Positions 53,834-62,117 of a DNA stretch of 64,000 nucleotides are shown piece after piece. Under the pieces are notes generated by a model that was not told the DNA's origin, searched no databases, and was given only the letters and a program-made list of their open reading frames with translations. Both the position numbers and the translations under genes were made by a program. The stretch's first letter is position 1. The number at the start of each line of letters is the position of its first letter. This DNA comes from a virus, in IMG/VR virus record IMGVR_UViG_3300026521_000081, positions 1-64,000 of that record; one strand, 5' to 3'.

Positions 53834-54592
53834 TTAAAATGGGAGCGGTAAGAGTACATCATCAATAGATGCTCTCTTTGTGACATATGTGGGTTGATTA
53901 AACATAGAAGTGAGTACAGCACATACACGAGGGTCAGACTCAAATAGGTCATCACTGTTCCCTAGTGATACGTAGTGATTCACCTCTGCTTTACCTGTCT
54001 CGACATAGTTCTCACTCGATAACATACACCCAATACTATCTCTGTTTGTGCCAATGTTTAAGTACCTCTCAAATAGGATATGTGTCTTTGAGTCTATAAT
54101 ATAGGTGTCGCGTGTCTCATCACTACCTGTATTGTTCTTCAATGTTGGGAGTGGTTGAGTATATACAGCAGGTGATGTAATACCATTCAATGTAGCACGC
54201 ACACAATATCCATCTACCATATAGTCTCTACCAACGACCTTATCAAAGAGTGGCATATATAAGAAGTCATTGTACTTCTTATCATAGTAGAGAATTACAG
54301 ATTGGTCAATAATCTCACTGATAATTTCTGTAATAGGGAAGAACCTATCACCATCAAAATTATCATCTACTGGGTTTACTGTAATTTTTGCAGATAAATT
54401 ATCACTACTAGAAACAATGCTAGATTGTGACAAATTATACTCAATTTTGTCTACCGTTCTTTGTGGTGTAGTGTTATCACCTTTACCTGCGACTTGTGAT
54501 AAATCTAAGATACTGTAAAACTTCTTAATGGAAATAGCCACATTTGTTTTGTCATCGTTGTCTAATGTAAAGACCCTTCTTTCTAGGTTCAT
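53834..54592 (-). CDS. Unknown protein, 252 aa
   Basis: Not recognised. It is beta-rich with a central hydrophobic strand SVILYYDKKYNDFLYMPLF and polar, Ser/Asn-rich loops. Its start overlaps the 78-aa gene by four bases and follows GAGAGGAAGATT. It sits between a RecA-like ATPase and the polymerase beta-C gene in one five-gene operon, so a replication or transcription accessory role is as likely as a structural one. Confidence 0.65.
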   Translation of the reverse strand: MNLERRVFTLDNDDKTNVAISIKKFYSILDLSQVAGKGDNTTPQRTVDKIEYNLSQSSIVSSSDNLSAKITVNPVDDNFDGDRFFPITEIISEIIDQSVILYYDKKYNDFLYMPLFDKVVGRDYMVDGYCVRATLNGITSPAVYTQPLPTLKNNTGSDETRDTYIIDSKTHILFERYLNIGTNRDSIGCMLSSENYVETGKAEVNHYVSLGNSDDLFESDPRVCAVLTSMFNQPTYVTKRASIDDVLLPLPF

Positions 54593-54825
54593 AATCTTCC
54601 TCTCTCTTTCATCATTGGTATTGCACTATCTAACCTTGCACAGAGTTCTGACTCTGTATCAAAGTCATATGCTAGTAATAACAGAATGTCATTATCGTCT
54701 TCTGTTAATAAAGAACGAAACAGACAGTTAATATGTGTTAAGACACTGCGTGTCCTTGTCCTACTAAGTAGGTTGTCATACCCACTTAGATTATACTTGT
54801 TAAGCACGCTTTCTAGATTTTCCAT
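54589..54825 (-). CDS. Unknown helical protein, 78 aa
   Basis: Not recognised. Small, helical and acidic (LTEDDNDILLLLAYDFDTESELCARL). It overlaps the RecA-like gene end by 26 nt and the 252-aa gene start by 4 nt, and has a TGGAG ribosome site, so translation is coupled. It could be a partner or regulator of the RecA-like protein, by position only. Confidence 0.6.
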   Translation of the reverse strand: MENLESVLNKYNLSGYDNLLSRTRTRSVLTHINCLFRSLLTEDDNDILLLLAYDFDTESELCARLDSAIPMMKERGRL

Positions 54826-56257
54826 TCTTGCTCCATTTTTCCTCTAACCACCACGGCGTATAGATGCCGTGATACATTTCTAAGAGAGAAACGATAGTTA
54901 AACACTTCTCTCTATCTCTATTTTCTGGTCGTTCATTATAATGGTCATCGTCCCACCAGTTACGTGTATTTGTAAGGATATCGTCCCAATCATATCCTTT
55001 CTCAATGAGTCCCGTGTAGAGTGTCTGTGGGTCAACATAGAGCCCACCACGTTCATATACCGGGAAGAACTTCTTGAGTTGGTAAAGGTCGTACCCTATC
55101 TGCATTGCTCTAAACAACTTCTTGTTCTTCTTCATTGTCTCTCTTACTGTATGTCGTGTTACTTTGACGTCTGGTAGGAATACAGATGCAAAGTTAGCAG
55201 TTCCGGCTAATGCGAAGTTATTGTTTTTTAAGTTGTATAGATAGGTTACATCTTCCAACACACCATCCTCCTGAGAGATAACGACCTCAATAACATTACC
55301 AGTACCACCGTGTTTACTACGCAGTGTCTCTAATTTCACAACATATAAATCTTTCTCAGATTGCTCTACACCACGTTTCACACGATAGTATGGTTGTTTT
55401 TCATCATCCTTTAAGATACGCTTACCGACAACTTTCCACATTAACTTTGTCAAATAGTAGAACTCTTCTGTTACTTTCTTTAAGACTTCACCATCTTTTA
55501 AATCATGCAGCTTCTTCATCGGTTTAGAGTATTTATTTTCGTTCATATCATTTGCAGAACCAACGTGTGCGGTTGTTAAAAAATAGACATTTGGTTTAGA
55601 TGCTACTGTTGGTATTTGTCCGAGTACTTTTGTCTTAAACGAACCAGCTTTCATAAAGATAGTGTTTGTGCTTCCATCTTCTGATTTTGACTTATCCATC
55701 ATATCATCTACTGCTTTTGGGTCAAACTTAGACCAACTATCAATAATAACAGGAAATGGCGGTTTAGCCATAACCTTTACACCATTAGAAGAAAATGGTT
55801 CGTATAGGTAACTCTTGTCTTTTGCAATGGACTTTAAATACTTCTTAAAGTCACTCCACCAGAAGTCTGGGTATATTTTTGTTCTGTCTGTATAGAGTAT
55901 CGTACTTGCATCTGGGTTGGATATATTAATAAACTCTTTTAAGTCACTGTCAGATACGTTAGACATGACGTGGTTTACCCTAGATGGATTGATGTTTGAC
56001 TCAGAGTCATAAATCATACCGAGTGGTTCGTGTGAATGAACTCGCGTTAAAATCTTTGCTTGCCAGTAGTAAAGAATGAGAGACTTCCCAACATTCCCTG
56101 GCCCAGTACAAACACTAAAGTTTGCAATGCCACCATTCAGTACCATGTCTCCTCTTGGTCCCTGTATCCACTCTCCAGCAGCCATATCGAAACCAGCACC
56201 CACATTAATGGAGTAGTTTCTATCCGGTGTCTCCAGTGACATTCTTGTTCTAGCCAT
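54800..56257 (-). CDS. RecA/UvsX-like P-loop ATPase, 485 aa
   Basis: Walker A GPGNVGKS (52-59) is followed by MIYDSESNINPSR, which matches the RecA strand carrying the catalytic glutamate (cf. FIDAEHALDP), and by Walker B PVIIDSWSKFDP (169-180). A strand VYFLTTAHVGS then takes the place of the RecA FINQIR motif. This is the RecA core in order, so strand-exchange recombinase is the best call; a DnaB-like or Sak4-like ATPase is the alternative. The C-terminal ~200 residues are not recognised and end in a basic tail KNGKSRKRA. The ATG at 56257 has AAAGGA upstream. First gene of the operon ending with beta-C. Confidence 0.7.
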   Translation of the reverse strand: MARTRMSLETPDRNYSINVGAGFDMAAGEWIQGPRGDMVLNGGIANFSVCTGPGNVGKSLILYYWQAKILTRVHSHEPLGMIYDSESNINPSRVNHVMSNVSDSDLKEFINISNPDASTILYTDRTKIYPDFWWSDFKKYLKSIAKDKSYLYEPFSSNGVKVMAKPPFPVIIDSWSKFDPKAVDDMMDKSKSEDGSTNTIFMKAGSFKTKVLGQIPTVASKPNVYFLTTAHVGSANDMNENKYSKPMKKLHDLKDGEVLKKVTEEFYYLTKLMWKVVGKRILKDDEKQPYYRVKRGVEQSEKDLYVVKLETLRSKHGGTGNVIEVVISQEDGVLEDVTYLYNLKNNNFALAGTANFASVFLPDVKVTRHTVRETMKKNKKLFRAMQIGYDLYQLKKFFPVYERGGLYVDPQTLYTGLIEKGYDWDDILTNTRNWWDDDHYNERPENRDREKCLTIVSLLEMYHGIYTPWWLEEKWSKNGKSRKRA

Positions 56258-56323
56258 TTTTGTATCCTTTAAATTGTGTATCTTCAAATGAATAGGTAGA
56301 ACTCGGAAAAAGAGAAACTATCT

Positions 56324-56350
56324 GTATGTGTGGGAACTTCCCACACATAC
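56324..56350 (-). terminator. 13-bp palindromic terminator of the 540-aa gene
   Basis: GTATGTGTGGGAA and its complement around a single base; on the minus strand AGATAGTTTCTCTTTTTCC follows. Confidence 0.7.
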
Positions 56351-56357
56351 TTGTAAC

Positions 56358-57980
56358 TTATAGTAGTCTCTTACGCTCTTCGAATAGAGCGTTTAGAATC
56401 ATTGTTATAGTATCAATGCCTCTTGTGTATGACGATAACATTCTTTCTAAGTCATAATGTATCACAATAACCCTATCAATGTCAGAGAAACAAAGGTTCT
56501 TATATTCTTCGTAGAAGTATGATGCTAACCCATCAATCGTGAACATATCGAAATCATTGTTGCGTCTTACTCCAACAAATAAGCTATTTGGAATAGGTAA
56601 TGAATTGAGCCAATCATTGAATGCCTCTGTATCGTTGTCTCTTTCTTCAACTTCGATAGGACTATTTTCATCACACATAGCATCTCGTATGTCGAATGCT
56701 TCAGATAGACACATGCTCATCTCTTCTATCTCATCACTGTTTGTTGTATCACAAGCTTCCTCGTTTATTATAAAACACTCTTCGTACTTATTATAAATCC
56801 ATTCTTTAAACTCTTTAACATTTGGCTCATTGTTTGTATACTCACAAGGACAAACATTAACCATATTTGTCAGAAAGTTGTTATTGTTACTAGCAATTCG
56901 TAACGATTTAGGGTATATGCGTAGAACAATGTCATCGATTGACAAATAATTCTTATACATGATATTTAAAGCTTGTTTGACGTGCCACGAAATTTTTGAG
57001 TTGAGTACTTGTTCGATATTATCCATACGTTCACCAACAAATACTGACGCAATACGTAACATATCTAAATGTTCATTATCGGACCCTTCATATGGGTATA
57101 TATTAATGCTCTCAAGTACCTCAATAGACTCACCACTTATAAGTTCACTTGAGATGTCAAGCCCTGGTTTATAGTGGAACACTAAGTCTTTCCTCTTTGT
57201 ATACGTAATGCATGTACACTTATCAAACTTAGCTACTATTGTTGGGACAACGAGATATACATCACTCTGTCCAACTGCTTTGGTTGTATAAGGCTGTATA
57301 AACGCCAACGCACTTACTCTACTTGTAAATGTTGCGTTATATCTAGTATACTCTAATGTATTGTCATCTGAAACCATCATAAAGTTCATCTTCTCACTAC
57401 GAATAAGATAAACATACCATTTTTCAGAGCTGTTGTTCATAACTACGGTAGCAGAAGGCATTTCGTTGTCGGCAGAATGCGAGGACTTTACTGCTCTAGG
57501 CAAGTCATTCTTGCCCATAATGTTTAGTAATCGGTATCCAAGTTTATAGTAAATACTAAATGATTCTCTTCTAGCATCGTAGAATATATTAAACTTTGCT
57601 TCTTTGAAATCTCTTGCTCGCACGTGGTAGATTGTGTGGTCAGGATGTTCTGATATAGATATAATATCTTTATGCTCATATAGTGGCATGCTATCTACAA
57701 CACTGTATTCTTCTTGTAATATATACTCAGAAACAACAATTAAGTTTAGACCATTACATGATACCTTGTGTAGATATTGTATTCTTTGTTTGCTATGGTT
57801 AGTATCCCCTAATCTCATAAGTCCATTGGTTGTACTTATAAACCCAAGTTTCTCTAACTCTCTCTCTAAAGAGTCGTGTTGTGTATTGTCAAATTCGCCA
57901 GAGGCAATAATGCGTTCCATTGGTCTAATACGAACTCTTAATCCATAATTTCCATTTACTTTGATAATGTAAAACTTCAT
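56358..57980 (-). CDS. Unknown protein, 540 aa, shares a domain with the 224-aa gene
   Basis: No known family. Residues ~185-290 (EKWYVYLIRSEKMNFMMVS ... VYLVVPTIVAKFDKCTCI) match the 224-aa protein at 58105-58779 closely enough to be paralogous. An acidic middle stretch (EEACDTTNSDEIEEMS) and a helical C-terminus follow. It is a monocistronic unit with its own TATATTATTG promoter (67 nt upstream of the ATG) and terminator. Probably an early, phage-specific protein. Confidence 0.7.
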   Translation of the reverse strand: MKFYIIKVNGNYGLRVRIRPMERIIASGEFDNTQHDSLERELEKLGFISTTNGLMRLGDTNHSKQRIQYLHKVSCNGLNLIVVSEYILQEEYSVVDSMPLYEHKDIISISEHPDHTIYHVRARDFKEAKFNIFYDARRESFSIYYKLGYRLLNIMGKNDLPRAVKSSHSADNEMPSATVVMNNSSEKWYVYLIRSEKMNFMMVSDDNTLEYTRYNATFTSRVSALAFIQPYTTKAVGQSDVYLVVPTIVAKFDKCTCITYTKRKDLVFHYKPGLDISSELISGESIEVLESINIYPYEGSDNEHLDMLRIASVFVGERMDNIEQVLNSKISWHVKQALNIMYKNYLSIDDIVLRIYPKSLRIASNNNNFLTNMVNVCPCEYTNNEPNVKEFKEWIYNKYEECFIINEEACDTTNSDEIEEMSMCLSEAFDIRDAMCDENSPIEVEERDNDTEAFNDWLNSLPIPNSLFVGVRRNNDFDMFTIDGLASYFYEEYKNLCFSDIDRVIVIHYDLERMLSSYTRGIDTITMILNALFEERKRLL

Positions 57981-58046
57981 TTTTTATTCCTTTTATTTAT
58001 GTTTTTGTTAGCTCACTACGTAAGCACAGCAATTCCTATACATTAC

Positions 58047-58068
58047 AATAATATACCAGTAAAAAAAA
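58047..58068 (-). promoter_or_regulatory. TATATTATTG promoter core with eight-T tract, 540-aa gene
   Basis: On the minus strand GTATGC, eight T, ACTGGTATATTATTGTAATG, then leader AGGAATTGCTGTGC. The T-tract is also the tail of the terminator at 58071. Confidence 0.75.
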
Positions 58069-58070
58069 GC

Positions 58071-58097
58071 ATACAATATACGCTGTGTATACTGTAT
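58071..58097 (-). terminator. Terminator of the 61269-58105 operon, fused to the next promoter
   Basis: On the minus strand an 11-bp stem (ATACAGTATAC, with one G-U pair), 5-nt loop, then GC and eight T. The same T-run begins the promoter at 58047. Confidence 0.75.
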
Positions 58098-58104
58098 AAC
58101 TATA

Positions 58105-58779
58105 TTACGAAAGTATATTTTCTAGTCTAATCCCATTCATAAATAATAGTAAGGGTTTATTTAATACTTTAGTATATTCAGCTTGCCTATCTGTATATAT
58201 GAACTGTTTGCTATCTCTATCATCATAGACTATATTGTTGCATTTACTAAATGAAAATTCTGTACAAACAGTAATGGGATACACATAAAATAATGTGCTT
58301 ACAACATAACAAGTATACTTATCGATAAAGTAAATAGCATCTTCCTTCGTTATAAATGATTTAGAATACTTTTCATAAGATAAGTAAGCATTTGTAGACG
58401 CCATCATAAACTCTATATTATCTGTTCTAATTAAGTAGATGTACCATCTATCACCATTAACATCGTAGTTTTGTGTTTCATACGATTTTGTTAAATCACT
58501 GCCGTATTCACGATTGTAATTTTTGCTATCTTTACAGTTACTTATGCCGATATACTTTGAAATGAACATATTGGTACCATCAATCAGCTTCTGCTCATTT
58601 GTTATACGGATAGAGTCACCATATTTTACTATACCGATTTTACACAACGCTTTATCTAGCCCATATGGAACTTCTTCATCGTAACAGCCACTATATAATA
58701 TATCTTCTGTAACGCATGTCAACTTACCAAAGGTTAATTTAATTTCAGTATCGTTATCTCTTAATATATTAAAAGTCAT
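58105..58779 (-). CDS. Unknown protein, 224 aa, paralogue of part of the 540-aa protein
   Basis: No known family. The segment DRWYIYLIRTDNIEFMMAS and the following ~70 residues parallel EKWYVYLIRSEKMNFMMVS in the 540-aa protein, including a later F-x-KC-N/T pattern. It is the last gene of an operon that also has RNase HI, a ThyX-like and a SLOG protein. The coding DNA is notably AT-rich relative to neighbours. Confidence 0.65.
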   Translation of the reverse strand: MTFNILRDNDTEIKLTFGKLTCVTEDILYSGCYDEEVPYGLDKALCKIGIVKYGDSIRITNEQKLIDGTNMFISKYIGISNCKDSKNYNREYGSDLTKSYETQNYDVNGDRWYIYLIRTDNIEFMMASTNAYLSYEKYSKSFITKEDAIYFIDKYTCYVVSTLFYVYPITVCTEFSFSKCNNIVYDDRDSKQFIYTDRQAEYTKVLNKPLLLFMNGIRLENILS

Positions 58780-58796
58780 GTTTAGTACCTATTTCA

Positions 58797-58979
58797 TTAG
58801 TTCTTTGTCGCTTCATTCACGATAATGGCAAACATTAATGCTATTGAAAACAAACTAATGACTTCAAAGATTGTATGTTGCATCTCACTTACTCGTGTTT
58901 CGTCAGGTACAAACACACTTAGAATAAATATACATAGCAGCACAGCAATAAGTTTGTAATTTTTGTCTTGGATGTTCAT
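58797..58979 (-). CDS. Small membrane protein with two predicted helices, 60 aa
   Basis: Hydrophobic stretches YKLIAVLLCIFILSVFV (~8-24) and FEVISLFSIALMFAIIV (~38-54) are separated by a short polar loop. The start follows AAAAGGAAAAAT. It lies between the SLOG and 224-aa genes. It could be a holin-like or superinfection-exclusion protein; nothing decides. Confidence 0.6.
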   Translation of the reverse strand: MNIQDKNYKLIAVLLCIFILSVFVPDETRVSEMQHTIFEVISLFSIALMFAIIVNEATKN

Positions 58980-58993
58980 ATTTTTCCTTTTAA

Positions 58994-59392
58994 TTATAGA
59001 TTTCCAAATACTACCATACCATTATGGTAGTATTCTATACGATTGAGTTTAAAGTTGTGCATATACAATGGTTTGTTATACTTCTTAGATAGTCTGATGT
59101 TGTCTTTCGTACCAACACTCTCACCATCCCAAAATGCAATACAAACATCACACTCCTTAAACATATCTTCATTTCTAACAAATCCAGCGTGCTTCCCAAT
59201 ACTCCAGTCAGGAATAAATTCCTTAACCGGTATCTCTCTATCATCACCATACTTTTTAGCAAGTGTATCCACACCTCTAGCACCACCACTAATTATCATT
59301 GTGATTGACATACGTGATATGAACTTATCAAGGTATCTATTGATACGTGATTTATCCGTAATTGAGCGTGAGCCAACAACTAACAATTTCAT
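58994..59392 (-). CDS. SLOG-domain nucleotide-binding protein (YspA/DUF2493-like), 132 aa
   Basis: SLOG-fold proteins are Rossmann-like and bind nucleotide-derived ligands; relatives include DprA and sensors in anti-phage systems. Visible signs are VVGSRSITD at the start, IISGGARGVDTLAKKYG (~34-50), GFVRNEDM and CIAFWDGESVGT. Length equals the single-domain family. It begins one base after the stop of the ThyX-like gene and has only a weak GAGATG ribosome site, so it is probably translated by coupling. A role in sensing or hydrolysing a nucleotide signal is an inference. Confidence 0.75.
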   Translation of the reverse strand: MKLLVVGSRSITDKSRINRYLDKFISRMSITMIISGGARGVDTLAKKYGDDREIPVKEFIPDWSIGKHAGFVRNEDMFKECDVCIAFWDGESVGTKDNIRLSKKYNKPLYMHNFKLNRIEYYHNGMVVFGNL

Positions 59393-60586
59393 CTACATCT
59401 CGCTCTTTGCAAACTGATACATCTTGTACATCTTTTTGACAGCATCCTTCGTACATTGTTGTGTGTGGTTCTTACCATCCTCATCTCCAATAGCACCACG
59501 TTCGATAAAGAACTTCTCCCAATACTCATCGGTGCCACTCATTGTTATTGAAGTAGACACAGTATGATGTGGGTATCTCTGATAGATTTCTTTTGGGTAT
59601 CCTAGCTCTTTAAACGCATTCATATAGACATCAATAGTATGATAACCATTTTTAATCTCTTTGTTTGCATCTAACGATTCTTTAACATCTCCAAGGAACT
59701 TATTATACCCAGTGTATTTCTCTAGTCTTTCGTAGAAATCGTCTGGTATAAAGTACTCACAATTTATTGTTACAGTATTCATAGTTATAAAGAGCGTTTT
59801 GTGCGTAGCCAATTGGTCAGCAACAAACTTTGGAACAACAGTACGTATCACAACGTTGTCTTTCGTTTTATTCATCCCAATAGTATCACTAACTAAGGAT
59901 AATATGTCATAAGTATCCGATTTCGTGAATATAACATTAATGAGGTCCATATATGTTTCGTCATCATACTCACAGAATCCATCAATGATAAATGTTTTAT
60001 CTGTTAGTCCATTCGCACCTACGTGTCTTTGGACATATTCACACACAGGTTTTTCTAATCGTACATTTGTAGAGGTGTACCTGTTGCTCTGTGCAATCGT
60101 CGTGACTTCTTCAGATTGAGCATGTGTGATTCTGTCCCATCTCTCATGTGTGGTCTTAATTCTAAAGACATAGTAGCTCTCTAACAGACGTTTTACTTCT
60201 CCTACATTACTATGAATTTCAATCTCTTTTAGGTGTGGGTTCTCAAGCACCAACCTTCTGTTTGCTAAGACAAATCTACTTAACGTATTTCTACAAAACC
60301 TAGATTGTTCATATGTTAATACACCATCTTTGTTGTCTAATACAACAGGTTCTAATTGTAATGGTCTACTAGGTCCACCTGCAAATGTCTCTTTCAGTAG
60401 TAGTTTATACCGTAACTCTGGGTTGTTGCTCGCTTTCTTGTTTCTAGAGACAGACGCAAACATAGAGACCCACTCTTTTGGGTCGTAGTCTACTGAATAT
60501 CTAAATACTTCCACATCAAATGGGTCTTTTTCTGTCCCTAGTGATAGTGTATCTATTGCTTTAATCTCTCTGTATTCTTTTTCCAT
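59393..60586 (-). CDS. Divergent ThyX-like protein, 397 aa
   Basis: ThyX is the FAD-dependent thymidylate synthase. The segment VIRTVVPKFVADQLATHKT (247-264) resembles the ThyX strand leading to the RHR motif, and VSTSITMSGTDEYWEKFFIERG (343-364) resembles the family's C-terminal motif. An upstream segment FRIKTTHERWDRITHAQ with QSNRY (166-170) looks like a second, diverged copy. The canonical RHRxxS is absent from both, and the protein is longer than usual (about 250 aa), so it may be catalytically altered or inactive. It lies 1 nt after RNase HI. Confidence 0.45.
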   Translation of the reverse strand: MEKEYREIKAIDTLSLGTEKDPFDVEVFRYSVDYDPKEWVSMFASVSRNKKASNNPELRYKLLLKETFAGGPSRPLQLEPVVLDNKDGVLTYEQSRFCRNTLSRFVLANRRLVLENPHLKEIEIHSNVGEVKRLLESYYVFRIKTTHERWDRITHAQSEEVTTIAQSNRYTSTNVRLEKPVCEYVQRHVGANGLTDKTFIIDGFCEYDDETYMDLINVIFTKSDTYDILSLVSDTIGMNKTKDNVVIRTVVPKFVADQLATHKTLFITMNTVTINCEYFIPDDFYERLEKYTGYNKFLGDVKESLDANKEIKNGYHTIDVYMNAFKELGYPKEIYQRYPHHTVSTSITMSGTDEYWEKFFIERGAIGDEDGKNHTQQCTKDAVKKMYKMYQFAKSEM

Positions 60587-60587
60587 T

Positions 60588-61013
60588 TTAGTTTCCTTTT
60601 AATATTCTGATTGCCTCGCTGTGTGCTAACACATCACAGCGTTCATTTTGTTTATGTCCATTATGCCCACGCACCCACTCTGTCGTGATAGTAAAGTCTC
60701 TTCTTATGTTACTGAATTGCACCCATAAGTCACCATTTTTTACGTCGACAAACTTACGTTTCTCCCAACCATATATCCACTTATTGATTCCGTTTAGTAC
60801 ATATTGGCTATCTGATATAATATGTACAGTACTTCCTCTTGGAATAATTGAGAGTCCTTGTATCACTGCCATTAGTTCCATTCTATTGTTTGTTGTATGT
60901 CGTTCAGCTCCTTTGAATTCTGTTGTCATTCCATTTGACTCTATGACGCCACCGTATCCACCTGCACCAGGGTTACCGATGCAAGAACCATCAGTGTACA
61001 GTCGGTACATCAT
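60588..61013 (-). CDS. rnhA: Ribonuclease HI, 141 aa
   Basis: It cleaves the RNA strand of RNA-DNA hybrids, for example replication primers. All catalytic residues are present: D8 (YTDGS), E46 (NRMELMAV), D68 (IISDSQYV), D127 (ERCDVLA), plus H117 in VRGHNGH. Length equals bacterial RNase HI. The start overlaps the 92-aa gene by 23 nt and lacks a strong ribosome site, suggesting coupling. It is the second gene of the operon driven from the promoter at 61335. Confidence 0.93.
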   Translation of the reverse strand: MMYRLYTDGSCIGNPGAGGYGGVIESNGMTTEFKGAERHTTNNRMELMAVIQGLSIIPRGSTVHIISDSQYVLNGINKWIYGWEKRKFVDVKNGDLWVQFSNIRRDFTITTEWVRGHNGHKQNERCDVLAHSEAIRILKGN

Positions 61014-61269
61014 AGATAATCACAAACTCTAATAGTTTACTATTATACGCACGCTTGAACTCTCTTAGTGTAAGCTCCACATCGTTTAATACAATCTCAT
61101 TACTGTTTACACAGACTTCTCCGACAGAGCATGTCTTTCCGTATTCATCTTTAATATAGACGTTGATATTGTATCTCCCACCGATAACATCTAACATCTC
61201 TCTACAATCAACGACACGTTGTAGGTCTTTTTTCTTCTTTACAAAGAATGTTTTTATTGGGTATTTCAT
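60991..61269 (-). CDS. Unknown protein, 92 aa
   Basis: Not recognised. A basic N-terminus (KTFFVKKKKDLQRV) is followed by a small alpha/beta body with repeated strands (YNINVYIKDEYGK, VCVNSNEIVLNDVEL). It follows AAGGATAGATA and is the first gene of the RNase HI operon. It may bind nucleic acid, but no motif proves it. Confidence 0.65.
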   Translation of the reverse strand: MKYPIKTFFVKKKKDLQRVVDCREMLDVIGGRYNINVYIKDEYGKTCSVGEVCVNSNEIVLNDVELTLREFKRAYNSKLLEFVIIYDVPTVH

Positions 61270-61334
61270 TATCTATCCTTAATGTCTTGTTCTTATTTAT
61301 TAACCTATCAGGCACAGCAGTTCCTATACGTAAT

Positions 61335-61350
61335 AATAATATATAAGTAA
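61335..61350 (-). promoter_or_regulatory. TATATTATTA promoter core, RNase HI operon
   Basis: On the minus strand ATTTACTTATATATTATTATTACG, then leader GGAACTGCTGTGCC as at 58047. The T-tract is weak (TATTTACT). Confidence 0.6.
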
Positions 61351-61381
61351 ATAGTTATCACTTTTTGTAAAGAAACAAAAA

Positions 61382-61512
61382 AGAAAGACTCCTAGTGGTA
61401 CACACCACTAGAAGCGAAACAGGACTACCAGTACATATGGTGAATTGAATTACTGTTAAAAAAGGAGAAAGGTCGTTTGCCTGTTTACTCACATATGTAC
61501 TGGTGCTATGGT
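61382..61512 (-). ncRNA. Candidate phage small RNA with anti-Shine-Dalgarno-like loop
   Basis: Between a promoter core (61521) and an intrinsic terminator (61392-61411) there is no usable minus-strand ORF. The transcript would contain 13-base perfect complementary arms at 61427-61439 and 61492-61504, enclosing a 52-nt loop with CCTTTCTCCTTTTTT, which can pair with AAAGGAG-type ribosome sites. Predicted length is about 130 nt. The exact start is unknown. It occupies most of the 61270-61598 gap, which otherwise holds only promoters. Confidence 0.55.
61392..61411 (-). terminator. Terminator of the candidate small RNA
   Basis: CTAGTGGT and its complement with a 4-nt loop; on the minus strand GAGTCTTTCTTTTTTG follows. 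Confidence 0.8.
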
Positions 61513-61520
61513 AGCATTTA

Positions 61521-61541
61521 AATAATATACGGATATAAAAA
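61521..61541 (-). promoter_or_regulatory. TATATTATTT promoter core, candidate small RNA
   Basis: On the minus strand TATTTTTATATCCGTATATTATTTAAATG. It has the core and spacing of the other sites but no protein-coding gene downstream before a terminator. Confidence 0.55.
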
Positions 61542-61598
61542 TACCGAACCACTTATCGTATATCGATAGACTTATGTGAAATATTAAGGAGTAGAAAA

Positions 61599-62117
61599 AT
61601 GCCTATTATCAGAGTACATCATATTGATGAAAGGGACCTCTTAGAGAGCGACATTATTGTAAACCCAGTCTCACTCATACATACCAGTAAGAACTGCATT
61701 AACAAGAAACTAAAGAAGATGTTTAAGAAAGAGTACCGTACGATAGATGATGCTATTAAAGTGAATGCTATTAAAGGAAAGAAGAAGCGTTCTGAGGCGA
61801 TGCTGTCTTGCTTACATAGACCTATTACACCAACATCTTTTAATACGATTGTTTCTCAACATGATGGTAAAATAAAATATATCTCAACTATACCATATAA
61901 GAAGAGTAAAGAGATGAAATCGTATTTAGTCACACTAGCGAAATTATTTGAAGAAGCCAAGACATATAGCGGTGTATCTATTGGTATACCATTATATGGT
62001 GATAGCTTCGGTAGATTAAAAAAAGAAGTATTATCTATGGCGGTAAATAGTGGATATCCTGCATACATTGACGTCTACATAGATGATACGACAAGGGATT
62101 TATTATTAGACACGTAA
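61599..62117 (+). CDS. Macro-domain-like protein, 172 aa
   Basis: Macro domains bind or hydrolyse ADP-ribose derivatives. The N-terminal ESDIIVNPVS resembles the ligand-binding xDaIVNaAN, and SIGIPLYGDSFGRL resembles the second loop SIAFPxxGTGxxG, in the right order and distance. The middle is basic and unlike typical members. The start follows AAGGAG. It is one of the few plus-strand genes in this region and overlaps the HNH frame at its end. It could reverse ADP-ribosylation used by host defence or early takeover; this is inference. Confidence 0.5.
   Translation: MPIIRVHHIDERDLLESDIIVNPVSLIHTSKNCINKKLKKMFKKEYRTIDDAIKVNAIKGKKKRSEAMLSCLHRPITPTSFNTIVSQHDGKIKYISTIPYKKSKEMKSYLVTLAKLFEEAKTYSGVSIGIPLYGDSFGRLKKEVLSMAVNSGYPAYIDVYIDDTTRDLLLDT

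Noticed and set aside
61474-61518. Plus-strand TTG mini-ORF of 14 codons after AAAAAAGGAGAAAGG
   Set aside because: A TTG start with marginal spacing and no plus-strand promoter or terminator; the minus-strand RNA explains the sequence better, though it is not fully excluded.
61358-61552. 64-aa minus-strand frame over the candidate small RNA
   Set aside because: Its start lies upstream of the promoter core and it crosses a strong terminator; no ribosome site is present.
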